A DNA stretch of 64,000 nucleotides from Natronococcus occultus SP4 (GTDB taxonomy: Archaea > Halobacteriota > Halobacteria > Halobacteriales > Natrialbaceae). Below, in pieces: positions 19,428 to 28,476 of the stretch. The DNA is taken from contig NC_019974.1 in NCBI RefSeq assembly GCF_000328685.1, forward strand, positions 1,417,001-1,481,000, written 5' to 3'. The notes beneath the pieces are model-generated. The model saw only the letters and a list, made by a program, of their open reading frames with translations, made no database searches and was not told where the DNA came from. The position numbers and the translations under genes are program-made. The first letter of the stretch is position 1. Every line of letters begins with the position of its first letter.

Positions 19428-19519
19428 ACGTTATCGTCGCGAGCCAGCGGTAAGGACGTTCTGCCGCCCGGGCTGGCGAGGGCGATCCGTCGCCGTGGTG
19501 CGGTTCGGACCCGACCGTT

Positions 19520-21955
19520 ATGTCGGTCGGAGCGAATCGTAGGATCGTGACTGGAGACCACACTCGGCGCGCCGTCCTCGCGGGGACGCTCGCTGCCGGC
19601 GTCGGCGGGCTCACGCTGACCGGGGCGAGGGAGCTGCTCGACCAGTTCGCCCCGCTGTCGGGCCGTGCCTGGGACGCGGCCGACAGATCGATCTCGGAGC
19701 GCGTCGCGAGTCCCTACGGCGAGGCGAGGGTACGCTACGACGAGGACGGCGTCCCCAGTATCGTCGCCGACGCCGAGCCCGCGGCGTACTTCGCCGTCGG
19801 CTACGTCCAGGGGTTCGATCGGCTCGCACAACTGGACCTGCAACGGCGGGTCATGCGGGGGCAAGTGTCGGAGCTGGCCGGTGAGGGAGCCCTCGCGGAC
19901 GACGAGTTCCACGTCGCGATGGACTTTGCCGGCGCGGCCGAGGCGACCTGGGAGCTTGTCGCCGAGACCCCCGCCGGACCGCTCGTCGAGGCCTACGTCG
20001 ACGGCGTCAATGCGTCGATCGACGGCGAAGGGCTCCCCCTCGAGTTCGAGCTGCTGGGGTACGAGCCCGAGCCCTGGACGCCCGTCGACTCGATGCTGAT
20101 GGAAAAGCAGATCTCCTGGGACCTGACCGGGAACTTCGGCGAACTCCGTCGCGCGCTGGTCGCCGACCGACTCGGCGAGGACGTCCTCGAGGAGCTGTTC
20201 CCCGAGCGGCTGGACCACGACGTGCCGATACTGCGGGAGTCGATCGAGGCGGAAACCCTCGAGGGCGAGCTCGACGTCGGCTCGGTTTCGGACGAGGACG
20301 CCGTCGGGTCGGCACTGACCGACTGGCTCTCGCGGTTCGAATCGCCCACCGGGATCGGCTCGAACAGCTGGGTCGTTTCCGGCGAGCACACCGAGAGCGG
20401 GCGACCGATCGTCGCCTTCGATCCACACCTGACGCTGATGACGCCTCCGCTGTGGTACGAACAGCACGTCGAGACCCCCGAGACCTCGGTTCGGGGTGCG
20501 ACGTTTCCGGGCGTCCCCTTCGTTATCGCCGGCGCGAACGATCGGGGGACGTGGTCGTTCACGAACGTCGGCGCGGACGTGCTGGACTGTTACACCTACG
20601 AGATCGACGACGACGGCGAACGCTACCGCTACGACGGGGAGTGGCGAGAGTTCGATCGCGAGGAGCGGACGATCGCCGTCGCTGGCGGCGACGATCGGTC
20701 CATCGAGGTCAGGAAAACCGTCCATGGGCCGGTGTTGGAACGCGAGGGCCGAACCGTCGGCGTCGCCTGGACGGGCCACACCGCCACGCGGACGACCGAG
20801 GCGATCTACGAGTACGAACGCAGCGACGGCCTCGCGGACCTGCTCGAAGCGACTCGGAAGTTCGACCTGCCGACCCAGAACCTCGTCTACGCCGACGCCG
20901 ACGGCCGGACGCTGTACTACGCGACGGGCAAGCTCCCGACCCGCGAAATCGACAGGGAGGTCGTCTCGGGTAATCGCATCTTCGACGGCTCCGCGGGCGA
21001 GGGCGAGTGGGACGGGTTCGAGCCGTTCGGTGAGTCCTCCTGGGAGGGGTTCGTCCCCTTCGCGGAGAAACCCCACGCGATCGACCCCGACGTCCTCGCG
21101 ACGGCTAACCAGCGGGTGGTCGACGACCCCGGCCACTACGTCGGCGTCGCGTACGCGTCACCCTACCGCGGCGAACGGATCTACGACCGCCTCGACGAGC
21201 ACCTCGCGTCGGGCGAGCCGACCGACCTCGAGTTTCACCGGGAGCTGCAGAACGACACCTACGACGGGCGGGCCGAACAGCTGGTGCCCGAGTTGCTCGC
21301 GGCGCTCGACGAGCGGATCGAGGACGGGGACGAACACGACGGCCTCGAGGACGCCCGCGACGTCCTCGCCGACTGGGAGTACGAGATGGACGCCGACTCC
21401 CGGGGAGCGCTCGTCTTCGCCCGCTGGATGGACCGCTTCCGGGAGCTGGTCGTCGAACCCGACTTCGAGAACGCGGATCTCGACGAGTCGTACTACCCCG
21501 ACGACTGGGTCGTCGCGACGCTTCCCGCCGACAGCCTGTTCTTCGAGGAGCGCTCGCGGACCGAGACGATGGTCGCCGCGTTCGAGGACGCCCTCGACGA
21601 GATCGACGCGGCGGGGTGGGTGCGCTACGGCGACTGGAACTCGACGCGGATCATCGAGCACCCGTTCGGCGCGGAGGCGCCGTTTCTGAACTATCCCGAA
21701 CTCCCGGCCGACGGCTCGCGAGCGACGGTGAAAAACTACCGCGTCGGCTCGGCTGTCGGCGCGAGCTGGCGGATGGTCGTCGAGCCCGGCGGCACGGCGA
21801 CGGCGGTGCTTCCCGGCGGCAACTCGGGCGACTACTTCTCCGATCATTACGACGATCAGCTTGAGAACTGGCTCGCGAACGACCAGACGCCGATGGACCG
21901 AACGCTCGACGACGAGGGCGAGCCCGACGTCGTCTTCGAGGAGGGATCGTCGTGA
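19520..21955 (+). CDS. Penicillin acylase family Ntn-hydrolase, Tat-exported
   Basis: An 811-residue member of the penicillin G acylase / acyl-homoserine-lactone acylase family. Residues 14-30 (HTRRAVLAGTLAAG) form a Tat signal. The alpha part ends near residue 280; GSNSW gives the autocatalytic cleavage site with Ser281 as the new N-terminal nucleophile of the beta chain. NDRGTWSFTN near residue 350 provides the oxyanion Asn region. It should act outside the cell on amide-linked acyl compounds. The start is ATG 19520; GTG 19547 would still keep the Tat motif. It is coupled to the next gene by a GTGA overlap. Confidence 0.9.
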   Translation: MSVGANRRIVTGDHTRRAVLAGTLAAGVGGLTLTGARELLDQFAPLSGRAWDAADRSISERVASPYGEARVRYDEDGVPSIVADAEPAAYFAVGYVQGFDRLAQLDLQRRVMRGQVSELAGEGALADDEFHVAMDFAGAAEATWELVAETPAGPLVEAYVDGVNASIDGEGLPLEFELLGYEPEPWTPVDSMLMEKQISWDLTGNFGELRRALVADRLGEDVLEELFPERLDHDVPILRESIEAETLEGELDVGSVSDEDAVGSALTDWLSRFESPTGIGSNSWVVSGEHTESGRPIVAFDPHLTLMTPPLWYEQHVETPETSVRGATFPGVPFVIAGANDRGTWSFTNVGADVLDCYTYEIDDDGERYRYDGEWREFDREERTIAVAGGDDRSIEVRKTVHGPVLEREGRTVGVAWTGHTATRTTEAIYEYERSDGLADLLEATRKFDLPTQNLVYADADGRTLYYATGKLPTREIDREVVSGNRIFDGSAGEGEWDGFEPFGESSWEGFVPFAEKPHAIDPDVLATANQRVVDDPGHYVGVAYASPYRGERIYDRLDEHLASGEPTDLEFHRELQNDTYDGRAEQLVPELLAALDERIEDGDEHDGLEDARDVLADWEYEMDADSRGALVFARWMDRFRELVVEPDFENADLDESYYPDDWVVATLPADSLFFEERSRTETMVAAFEDALDEIDAAGWVRYGDWNSTRIIEHPFGAEAPFLNYPELPADGSRATVKNYRVGSAVGASWRMVVEPGGTATAVLPGGNSGDYFSDHYDDQLENWLANDQTPMDRTLDDEGEPDVVFEEGSS

Positions 21956-22332
21956 CCGAAATCGATCGAAGCGGCGAGGACGAGGACGCGAGCGGCGACC
22001 CCGGAATCGACGCTGTGCTCGAGCGCGTCCGCACCGAACCGCGGGCCCACTGGCTGGCCGTCCTCGTCGTCGTCCCGATCGGCCTGATTCTGGCCTGGCT
22101 CCACTGGCTCGGACTCATCGTCGCCGGGGCGCTCGTCGGGTTCATCTCGCCGACCGTGTGGCACGGGCTCGTCGGCGCCTTAGGGTTTGGCGTCGTCGTC
22201 CTCGCCGTCTTTGCGATCGGGCTCGGGGATTCGGTCCGGGGCGTCCTCGAGATGGCCCCCGCCGTCTACGTCACGGTCGTGAGCGCGCTCGGGCTACCCG
22301 CGCTGGGTGCGCTGTTCCGGGGTATCGTCTGA
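21952..22332 (+). CDS. Small membrane protein coupled to the acylase gene
   Basis: A 126-residue protein with an acidic N-terminus of about 35 residues followed by three to four hydrophobic helices. Its GTG start overlaps the acylase TGA by 4 bases (GTGA), so the pair is probably translated together. The function is unknown; it may help retain or process the exported acylase, which is inference from position only. Confidence 0.75.
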   Translation: MTEIDRSGEDEDASGDPGIDAVLERVRTEPRAHWLAVLVVVPIGLILAWLHWLGLIVAGALVGFISPTVWHGLVGALGFGVVVLAVFAIGLGDSVRGVLEMAPAVYVTVVSALGLPALGALFRGIV

Positions 22333-22375
22333 GTTCGACGAGTGCGCGGGCCGGTGCGGGGACACGCTTCGCGTA

Positions 22376-23149
22376 TCAGGAAACGTCTCTTCGCGGTAAC
22401 CGCTCGATGTGTCTCTTCACGAGCACACGGTAGACTGTCCCGAGCAACCCGTAGACGGCGAGACAGGAGACGAAGGCGATCGTCCCTAACTTGCCACCGG
22501 AGCCGCCCAAATACGGGGCGGTGTACACCACTACGAGCCCGACGGCGATACCCGCCATCGCCATCCAGCGTTCGTCCGGAATACGGGTCGAATCGCTCAT
22601 CCCTGCAAACGAGGCCGCGTATATCGCTGCTGCCAGCAGGTCGCCAGCTCCCGGATACAGCCACGGAAGCGCGACTCCGCCGAGGATGCCGATAACAGCG
22701 GATGCTGACACCGGATCGAGTGGCAGTCGATGGTGCAGCGTAAACGTAACCACCGCCGCGATGACCGAGAAGCCCACGACGAGGACAACGGTGTCAGACG
22801 CCGGCAGCTGGTCGCTGAGAAACGATGTCGGCGTTCCGAGGATCGTGAGGGCCACTCCGACGAAAGCGGTGGTACCGAGTTTCCCGCCAACTCCGTGAAA
22901 GATCGGTTGGGCCAGGAGATAGATGACGACTGCCAGCATCGCCGCCACGAGACCCTGCCAGTAGGTCGGAAACACGATCGGCGAGGTCATACCGACGAAC
23001 GCTCCACAGTAGGCCGGAACGGCGAGCGGACGCCTCACGGCGACCGCCAAGAGGCCGGTGAGGCTCGCGGCAACCACTGGTGTGAGTCGTCCCTCGACGA
23101 CGAGGACGAAGGTTACCCCGGTCGAAACGGAGTCCGAAACAGCGCTCAC
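22376..23149 (-). CDS. Uncharacterised membrane protein with internal duplication
   Basis: A 257-residue protein with about eight hydrophobic segments. Two halves align: residues 50-98 and 180-228 share the frame xFxGM...W..M/L....V..Y...P.....GGKLGT.AFV, with GGKLGTTAFV in the first half and GGKLGTIAFV in the second. This points to an ancient tandem duplication giving a pseudo-symmetric membrane unit. The GTG at 23149 lies inside the opposing HTH gene; GTG 23077 would reduce the overlap. No known transporter family is recognised. Confidence 0.75.
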   Translation of the reverse strand: MSAVSDSVSTGVTFVLVVEGRLTPVVAASLTGLLAVAVRRPLAVPAYCGAFVGMTSPIVFPTYWQGLVAAMLAVVIYLLAQPIFHGVGGKLGTTAFVGVALTILGTPTSFLSDQLPASDTVVLVVGFSVIAAVVTFTLHHRLPLDPVSASAVIGILGGVALPWLYPGAGDLLAAAIYAASFAGMSDSTRIPDERWMAMAGIAVGLVVVYTAPYLGGSGGKLGTIAFVSCLAVYGLLGTVYRVLVKRHIERLPRRDVS

Positions 23150-23339
23150 CGACTCCCAGCAAGAGGCGCTGGTACTCGCGTACGATCGTGGCTACTTCGA
23201 GTCTCCCCGTCAGGTAACGATGGAAGAACTCGGCACAGAGCTCGGAATTTCCCAACAGGCTGTCGCGTCTCGGCTCCGCCGTGGACTAAAGCACATCCTC
23301 GGGAGTACCCTTCCCGAAACAGCGGACTCGAACCGGTAG
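23082..23339 (+). CDS. Small bat-type (HTH-10) helix-turn-helix protein
   Basis: About 85 residues. The C-terminal 55 match the haloarchaeal bacterio-opsin-activator HTH: LTDSQQEALVLAYDRGYF, then TMEELGTELGISQQAVASRL and a final basic helix. Normally this domain ends much larger regulators; here it stands nearly alone. The start is uncertain: GTG 23082 or GTG 23058, both running into the 5' part of the opposing membrane protein gene. No in-frame start exists after 23149, so the two genes overlap unless the membrane protein is shorter. It may regulate that neighbour. Confidence 0.65.
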   Translation: MSRPSTTRTKVTPVETESETALTDSQQEALVLAYDRGYFESPRQVTMEELGTELGISQQAVASRLRRGLKHILGSTLPETADSNR

Positions 23340-23407
23340 CGCATTTAAGAGCGTTGTATATCCAAAAGAAGTCGTGATACCGTTATCCGGCTAAGAAGGG
23401 ATAGACG

Positions 23408-23605
23408 ATGCCAGAGGGAGAGGGAAACCGAGGAGTTGCGGAATGTCTCGACTGTGGAAATGCCTATGCGGCTACGAAGTGGCCGAATGGGGAGGTTCAA
23501 CCGATCGGAAATAAAAACGGATGCCAATGTGGCTCAACGAAGTTTCAGATCGTCGAAATGGAGAGCGACACCGTTTTCGATGAAACTGATCTGACCGACT
23601 ACTGA
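23408..23605 (+). CDS. Small zinc-ribbon-like protein
   Basis: A 65-residue acidic protein with CLDC near residue 13 and CQCG near residue 39, forming a likely four-ligand zinc site. Such micro-proteins are common in haloarchaea and often regulatory. A TATA-like TGTATATCC about 50 bases upstream may drive it. Codon use is slightly more AT-rich than its neighbours. Confidence 0.7.
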   Translation: MPEGEGNRGVAECLDCGNAYAATKWPNGEVQPIGNKNGCQCGSTKFQIVEMESDTVFDETDLTDY

Positions 23606-23764
23606 GGTCCACAGCGTTGCTCGGTAACGGGCTTCGGTGCGGAAAAACGGATGAGCGAAGACCGCGGCCAGTCGCAGTCGAGCACGTTCTTGATTCGCGA
23701 GACGATGCCGTCGTCGCTTGCCGATCCACGTACTGTTTTTTCGTTCCCCTGTGTACGAGGCGGT

Positions 23765-24739
23765 ATGGAGTACACGACCCTCGGCTCGACCGGGATGGAG
23801 GTCAGTCGACTCTGTCTGGGCTGTATGAGCTTCGGCTCGAGCGACTGGCGCGAGTGGGTCCTTGAGGAGGAAGAGAGCCACGAGATCATCGACCGCGCGA
23901 TCGATCTGGGGATCAACTTCTTCGACACGGCCAACCTCTACTCGAGGGGCGAGTCCGAGCGGATCCTCGGAACGGCCTTAGAGGGCCACCGGGAGGAGTC
24001 CGTCGTCGCGACGAAGGGCTACTTCCAGATGCGCGAGGACGATCCGAACTCGGGCGGGCTCTCCCGGAAGGCGATCGAACAGGAGCTGGCGGCCAGCCGC
24101 TCGCGGCTGGGGATGGACACGATCGACCTCTACCAGATCCACCGCTGGGACGACGACACGCCGATCGAGACGACGATGCGGGCTCTCGACGACGCCGTCC
24201 GCCGCGGTCACGCTCGGTACGTCGGGGCGTCCTCGATGTGGACTCGTCAGTTCGCTGATGCCCTCCACACCAGCGATCGGCTGGGCCTCGAGCGCTTCGC
24301 GACGATGCAGAACCACTACAACCTCGTCTACCGCGAGGAGGAACGCGAGATGCTGCCGTTCTGCGAGAAGGAGGACATCGGCGTGATGCCGTGGTCGCCG
24401 CTCGCGCGGGGCTATCTCACGCGTCCCCACGAGGAGATCGACGCGACGACGCGCGGCGAGACTGAAGAACACATGTACGACCACCCCTACCGCGAGGGCG
24501 GCGGCCAGGAGGTAAACGAGCGCGTCGCCGAGATCGCCGCTCAAGAAGGTGCCACGATGGCCCAGATCGCGCTCGCGTGGCTGCTCCACAAGGACTGGGT
24601 CGACGCCCCGATCATCGGCACCACGAGCGTCGAACACTTGGAGCAGGCCGTCGAGGCTCTCGAGATCTCGCTGTCGGCGTCGGACATCGCCTACCTCGAG
24701 GAGCCCTACGAGCCGGTGCCGGTGTCGGGACACAGCTGA
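23765..24739 (+). CDS. Aldo/keto reductase
   Basis: A 324-residue AKR-fold NAD(P)H oxidoreductase. The start MEYTTLGSTGMEVSRLCLGC is typical of the family (first ten residues quoted by type). The catalytic tetrad is visible: Asp and Tyr in FFDTANLYSRGE near 52-60, Lys in VVATKGYF near 86, His in YQIHRWD near 125. The cofactor-binding C-terminus shows IIGTTSVEHLEQAVEAL. ATG 23765 is preferred over an upstream in-frame extension without family sequence. Substrate unknown. Confidence 0.92.
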   Translation: MEYTTLGSTGMEVSRLCLGCMSFGSSDWREWVLEEEESHEIIDRAIDLGINFFDTANLYSRGESERILGTALEGHREESVVATKGYFQMREDDPNSGGLSRKAIEQELAASRSRLGMDTIDLYQIHRWDDDTPIETTMRALDDAVRRGHARYVGASSMWTRQFADALHTSDRLGLERFATMQNHYNLVYREEEREMLPFCEKEDIGVMPWSPLARGYLTRPHEEIDATTRGETEEHMYDHPYREGGGQEVNERVAEIAAQEGATMAQIALAWLLHKDWVDAPIIGTTSVEHLEQAVEALEISLSASDIAYLEEPYEPVPVSGHS

Positions 24740-24769
24740 CCGCAACCGAGGACGGCCGCCGTCCACCAG

Positions 24770-25435
24770 CTACGCCTCGCTCACGTCCCAGTCCTCCCGC
24801 GTGTCAGCCATCTCCCAGAATCGGTGCTCGAGCTTCGCACTCGTCAGAAACGCCCGTTCCATCGCCTTGCGTTCGCCGGGGTAGCGCTCGCCACAGCGGT
24901 CGACGAACGCCCGCACCCAGTCGACGGCCTCGTAAAACTCCTCGCTCGTATACTTCTCGATGAACGGCATGTAGCGGTGGTCCTCGTCGGCGAAGTCGGC
25001 TCCGTGTTCAGCGATGTCGAGGTAGCCCTGCCCGCAGGGGTTGATCGCCGCTGCGATCTCCGCGAGGCTGCCCACGTGGGCCGTCCGCACGAGGAAGTTC
25101 GTGTACGCGACACAGGTCGGCGCCTTCTCGACGCGATCGAGGCCCTCGCCGATGCCGTAGTCAGCGGCGAACTCCCGGTGGAGATCCAGTTCGACGTCGA
25201 GGATCCCGTGGGCGACCCTCAGCAGGTGGGTCATCGTCTCATCCTGGTGGGCCTTCGTCCCCGCGATCGCGAACACGCGGGCGTAGTCCAGCAGGTAGCA
25301 GTAGTCCTGGCGCACCCAGTAGACGAACGTCGCTTTGTCGAGCGTCCCGGCCGAGAGTTCCCGGACGAACCGATGCGATTTCTGCGCGTCCCAGATCGGT
25401 TCGCCGCGCTCGAGGAAGTGATCGCTGAACGCCAT
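24770..25435 (-). CDS. tenA: TenA family (thiaminase II-like) protein
   Basis: A 221-residue all-helical TenA/PqqC-fold protein. FVYWVRQDYCYLLDYARVF-like sequence near residue 37 (YWVRQDYCYL), YTNFL near 111, NPCGQGY near 131 and a late Glu (KLEHRFWEM) match the family. TenA hydrolyses aminopyrimidines or thiamin for salvage; the Cys in NPCGQGY may be the nucleophile. No other thiamin gene lies beside it. It is oriented like the urease operon behind it but about 75 bases away from ureF. Confidence 0.88.
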   Translation of the reverse strand: MAFSDHFLERGEPIWDAQKSHRFVRELSAGTLDKATFVYWVRQDYCYLLDYARVFAIAGTKAHQDETMTHLLRVAHGILDVELDLHREFAADYGIGEGLDRVEKAPTCVAYTNFLVRTAHVGSLAEIAAAINPCGQGYLDIAEHGADFADEDHRYMPFIEKYTSEEFYEAVDWVRAFVDRCGERYPGERKAMERAFLTSAKLEHRFWEMADTREDWDVSEA

Positions 25436-25510
25436 CGAACGAAGGTGTTATGCTGTGGTACAACTGAATCATGAGGCGCGGAAACGGTAGGTGCTTCCGT
25501 GCGGGACGAC

Positions 25511-26215
25511 CTAGCTCATGAAGAGTCGCCGTCCTGCACGTTCGTGGCGCATCCCCATGATTTCGGCCAGCGGCGCGAACGAGGACATCGCCGCGATATC
25601 GTCCTCGAGGTGGCGCTGGCAGACCGTCTCGATCACCGGTTGGAGGTCCTCGAGCGCGGCCTGGATCTCCGTGTGGCCGAACCGCCCGAGTCGCTGGGCG
25701 GCACCCAGCAACCCCGTCACGAACGAGTAGGTGTGAGCGAGGCAGGCCTCGAGTCGCGAGAGGCCGCGGCGCTGGGCGACGACACCGAAGGCGACGGGGT
25801 AGTGGCCGGGAGTCGAGCCGTCTTCGACCGCCTCGACGAAGCTCCTTGCGACGCTTCCGTTCGTCACCCCCTCCCCCTCCAGCAACAGCTCGGAGAGCTT
25901 CGCCCCCGCCTTCGTCGAACTCTCGCGGAACTCCGCGGGCATCGTCACCGCGTGGAGCCGTTCGTCGACCGCGAGCAGTCCTTCGAGATCTCCGTCGGCG
26001 CTCGCGGCGTGGGCGTTCGCGACCGCGACCGTTTCGCAGGGTCCGACAAGCCGTCGCAGATAGGCCGCGATTAGCTCCCTGAGGTCCTCGCCGTCCCCGA
26101 TCCGGTCCTCGTTGACGTACTGCTCGAGGCCGTAGGAGGCGGTGTAGCTCCCGACCGGGAGAAACGAGTCCGAGAGCCGCAGCGCCGAGAGGAAGGCGTC
26201 GGCGTCAGTGCTCAT
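25511..26215 (-). CDS. ureF: Urease accessory protein UreF
   Basis: A 234-residue helical protein beginning with DAFLSALRLSDSFLPVGSYT-type sequence (SDSFLPVGSY) and YGLEQYV, both UreF marks. UreF bridges UreD and UreG during nickel insertion. The start at 26215 overlaps ureE by 11 bases; a longer frame runs through the His-repeat part of ureE and is shadow. It is the last gene of ureBCAGDEF. Confidence 0.93.
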   Translation of the reverse strand: MSTDADAFLSALRLSDSFLPVGSYTASYGLEQYVNEDRIGDGEDLRELIAAYLRRLVGPCETVAVANAHAASADGDLEGLLAVDERLHAVTMPAEFRESSTKAGAKLSELLLEGEGVTNGSVARSFVEAVEDGSTPGHYPVAFGVVAQRRGLSRLEACLAHTYSFVTGLLGAAQRLGRFGHTEIQAALEDLQPVIETVCQRHLEDDIAAMSSFAPLAEIMGMRHERAGRRLFMS

Positions 26216-26858
26216 GGTGGTCGTGGACGTGATCGGACGCGTGGCTGTAGTCGTCGTCACCGTGGCTGTGTTCGTGGTCGTGGTCGTGGTCGTGGTCGTG
26301 ATCAGCACTGTGGGCGTGGTCGAGATCCTCGCCGTGAGTATGATCGTGTTCGTGGTCCACCCCACCGCCTTCGAGCTCCGTCACGAACAGATCGGCCTCG
26401 ACCGTCGTCTCTCGGACCTCGGAACCGGGAACGACGTCGGCGACTACCCGCTCGACGATGTGGCGGTCGGCCTCGAGTGGAACGTAGACGGTTCCGTCCT
26501 CGACCGCCAGATCCCAGTGCTGGTTGCCGGTCCGGTGGCCGAGTTCGACCGCGGCTGCCATCGCGTCAGCGGTCGGAGCCGGCAGCTCGACCGCTAGCGC
26601 GTCGCGGGGCTCGAACGAGACGAGGACCATGCGCTCGTCGTCGACGAGCAGGACGTCCCCGGCCGAGACCGCGGGCCGATCGAGGACGACGCCGACGTCG
26701 GTCCCCGCGTCGGTGGTCGCCCGGAACCGCGAGCGTCGACGATCGTCGGCGTCGATCACGACCCGCTCGAGCGTGCCGTCGGCAGCGTGGTCGTCACGCA
26801 GCGCCGCGAGCTCGTCGTCGGCGTGGACGTTGCCGACGACGCCGTCGACTCGCTCCAT
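26205..26858 (-). CDS. ureE: Urease nickel metallochaperone UreE
   Basis: A 217-residue protein: an N-terminal beta-rich domain, a ferredoxin-like domain with GHRTGNQHWDL near residue 103 (the Ni site His), and a C-terminal tail of about 50 residues packed with His and Asp (HDHDHDHDHEHSH). This tail is longer than in most UreE and should hold several nickel ions. Its start shares one base with the ureD stop. Confidence 0.92.
   Translation of the reverse strand: MERVDGVVGNVHADDELAALRDDHAADGTLERVVIDADDRRRSRFRATTDAGTDVGVVLDRPAVSAGDVLLVDDERMVLVSFEPRDALAVELPAPTADAMAAAVELGHRTGNQHWDLAVEDGTVYVPLEADRHIVERVVADVVPGSEVRETTVEADLFVTELEGGGVDHEHDHTHGEDLDHAHSADHDHDHDHDHEHSHGDDDYSHASDHVHDHHEH
26216..26352. 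repeat. His/Asp-coding low-complexity repeat in ureE
   Basis: On the plus strand GTGGTC/GTGATC-type hexamers recur; on the minus strand they code for alternating Asp and His at the end of UreE. This is a coding microsatellite that can change length by slippage, and so could vary the metal capacity of the tail. Confidence 0.7.
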
Positions 26859-27859
26859 CAGTACCGGCGGTCGGCTGGCGCGCCGACCCCCAGGAGCTCC
26901 AGTCTCGTCTCGTCCCACGCCGCCCGGAGCGCGCCCGTGACGTCGGCCCCGCGGTGGCCGAGGAGACGAACGACGGCGCCTGCCCCGCAGGGCAGCGCCG
27001 AGACGCCGGTGTGAACGTCCGGCTCACAGCCGTCCTCGTACGCCGCGAGGCGCTCACGAATCGACGCGACGAGTGTCGCCGACTCGTCGCTCACGGGTTT
27101 GTCGGCACCGTCCGCGCTGTCGCCGTCCGCATCGTCCCCCGCTGTGCCGTCACCCGGAGCGAGGACGTACAGCGAGCCGACGACGCCGTACTCGCCGACG
27201 CTGGCCGGGTCCCGTGGGTCTCGCGCCGCGGGCCGGAGGTCGACCGCGTCCGCACAGACCAGCCGATCGTCGTGGCGGGCCTCGACCCGCGAGTGGTAGT
27301 GGTCGAAGCTGAAGGGCTCGTGGTCGCTCAGCCCGTCGGGGACGAGGACGTCCGCGACGATCGCGACCGCGCCGTCCGCGAGGTCGACCGACACCGTCTG
27401 CAGGCAGCGGGCGTCCTCATTGACGATCGTCGGACCGGGGACGTACTCGAGGACGCTCCCCGCCTCGACGGTCAACGCGGCGTCGAGGTGGGCGTAGTTG
27501 GCGTCCATGCTGTGGACCTTCGTCGCGCTCTGAGTCGTTACGTGCGCGCGAGCGCCTGACCGCGCCTCAAGGCGCATGCGGTGGCGATCGCCCTGCGCGA
27601 CCCCGCCGGTGGGCTCCTGGGCGACCAGCGTCGCGAGCCCGGGCGCGGGATCGGTGTCGAGGGTGCCGGTGTGGTGGTAGGGGACTTCGGCCCGGTCGCG
27701 GACGAGCCGCGTCGGTCCCTCGTCCGCGCGGGCGAACGTCGCCTCGAGCAACCCGTTCTTGCCCGGTCCCGCGGCGGGCGCCTGGGCGAGCGGTTCGGCC
27801 GCGTAGTCCTCGAACGCCGGCGGCAGCCGGGCGGTCTTGGCCCCATCCGCGGCGCTCAC
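26858..27859 (-). CDS. ureD: Urease accessory protein UreD
   Basis: A 333-residue UreD/UreH-type scaffold. Family features include [11 protein letters not shown] near 110, [15 protein letters not shown] near 137 and the C-terminal [15 protein letters not shown]. An acidic low-complexity loop ([18 protein letters not shown]) near residue 235 is an insertion. It overlaps ureG by 4 bases. It binds apo-urease and guides nickel from UreG. Confidence 0.92.
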   Translation of the reverse strand: MSAADGAKTARLPPAFEDYAAEPLAQAPAAGPGKNGLLEATFARADEGPTRLVRDRAEVPYHHTGTLDTDPAPGLATLVAQEPTGGVAQGDRHRMRLEARSGARAHVTTQSATKVHSMDANYAHLDAALTVEAGSVLEYVPGPTIVNEDARCLQTVSVDLADGAVAIVADVLVPDGLSDHEPFSFDHYHSRVEARHDDRLVCADAVDLRPAARDPRDPASVGEYGVVGSLYVLAPGDGTAGDDADGDSADGADKPVSDESATLVASIRERLAAYEDGCEPDVHTGVSALPCGAGAVVRLLGHRGADVTGALRAAWDETRLELLGVGAPADRRY

Positions 27860-28476
27860 GCGAACAGCACCTCCCGCTCGACGTGCGCGAGGACGTCGTC
27901 GACGCCGGTGCCGTCCTTGCAGTTGGTGAAGACGAACGGATCGCCGCCGCGCACGTCACCCGCGTCGGCCTCGATCACCTCGAGGTCGGCGTCGACGTGG
28001 GGCGCGAGGTCGGTCTTGTTGACGACCAGCAGGTCGGCCTGGGTGACTCCGGGGCCCCGTTTCCGGGGGATGTCCTCGCCCTCCGCGACGGAGATGACGA
28101 ACAGGAAGTAGTCCGCCAGCTCGGGGTTGAAGGTGGCGGCGAGGTTGTCGCCGCCGCTCTCGACGAGGACGACGTCGAGTTCGGGGTGGCGCTCGGTGAA
28201 CTCGTCGATCGCCGCGAGGTTCATCGAGGGGTCCTCGCGGATCCCCGTGTGCGGGCAGGCGCCGGTTTCGACGCCCTCGACGAGGTCCGCGGGCAGGAGG
28301 TCGGCGAAGGACTCCCGGAAGACGTCGGCATCCTCCTGGGTCATGATGTCGTTGGCGATGATCCCCACCTCGTACCCTTCCTCGACGAGCTCAGGGACGA
28401 GCCGTTTCACGAGCGCCGTCTTCCCGGAGCCGACGGGGCCGCCGAGGCCGACCTTCGCGACGTCGCGGTACCCCAT
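27856..28476 (-). CDS. ureG: Urease accessory GTPase UreG
   Basis: A 206-residue SIMIBI GTPase. P-loop [11 protein letters not shown] near residue 12, the metal-binding [11 protein letters not shown] (CPH) near 71, [12 protein letters not shown] near 105 and NKTDLAPHV near 152 are all present. GTP hydrolysis drives nickel delivery to urease. It shares one base with the ureA start region and overlaps ureD by 4 bases. Confidence 0.95.
   Translation of the reverse strand: MGYRDVAKVGLGGPVGSGKTALVKRLVPELVEEGYEVGIIANDIMTQEDADVFRESFADLLPADLVEGVETGACPHTGIREDPSMNLAAIDEFTERHPELDVVLVESGGDNLAATFNPELADYFLFVISVAEGEDIPRKRGPGVTQADLLVVNKTDLAPHVDADLEVIEADAGDVRGGDPFVFTNCKDGTGVDDVLAHVEREVLFA

Noticed and set aside
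26216-26352. CRISPR-like or tandem non-coding repeat
   Set aside because: The repeat is fully explained as the His/Asp-coding tail of UreE.
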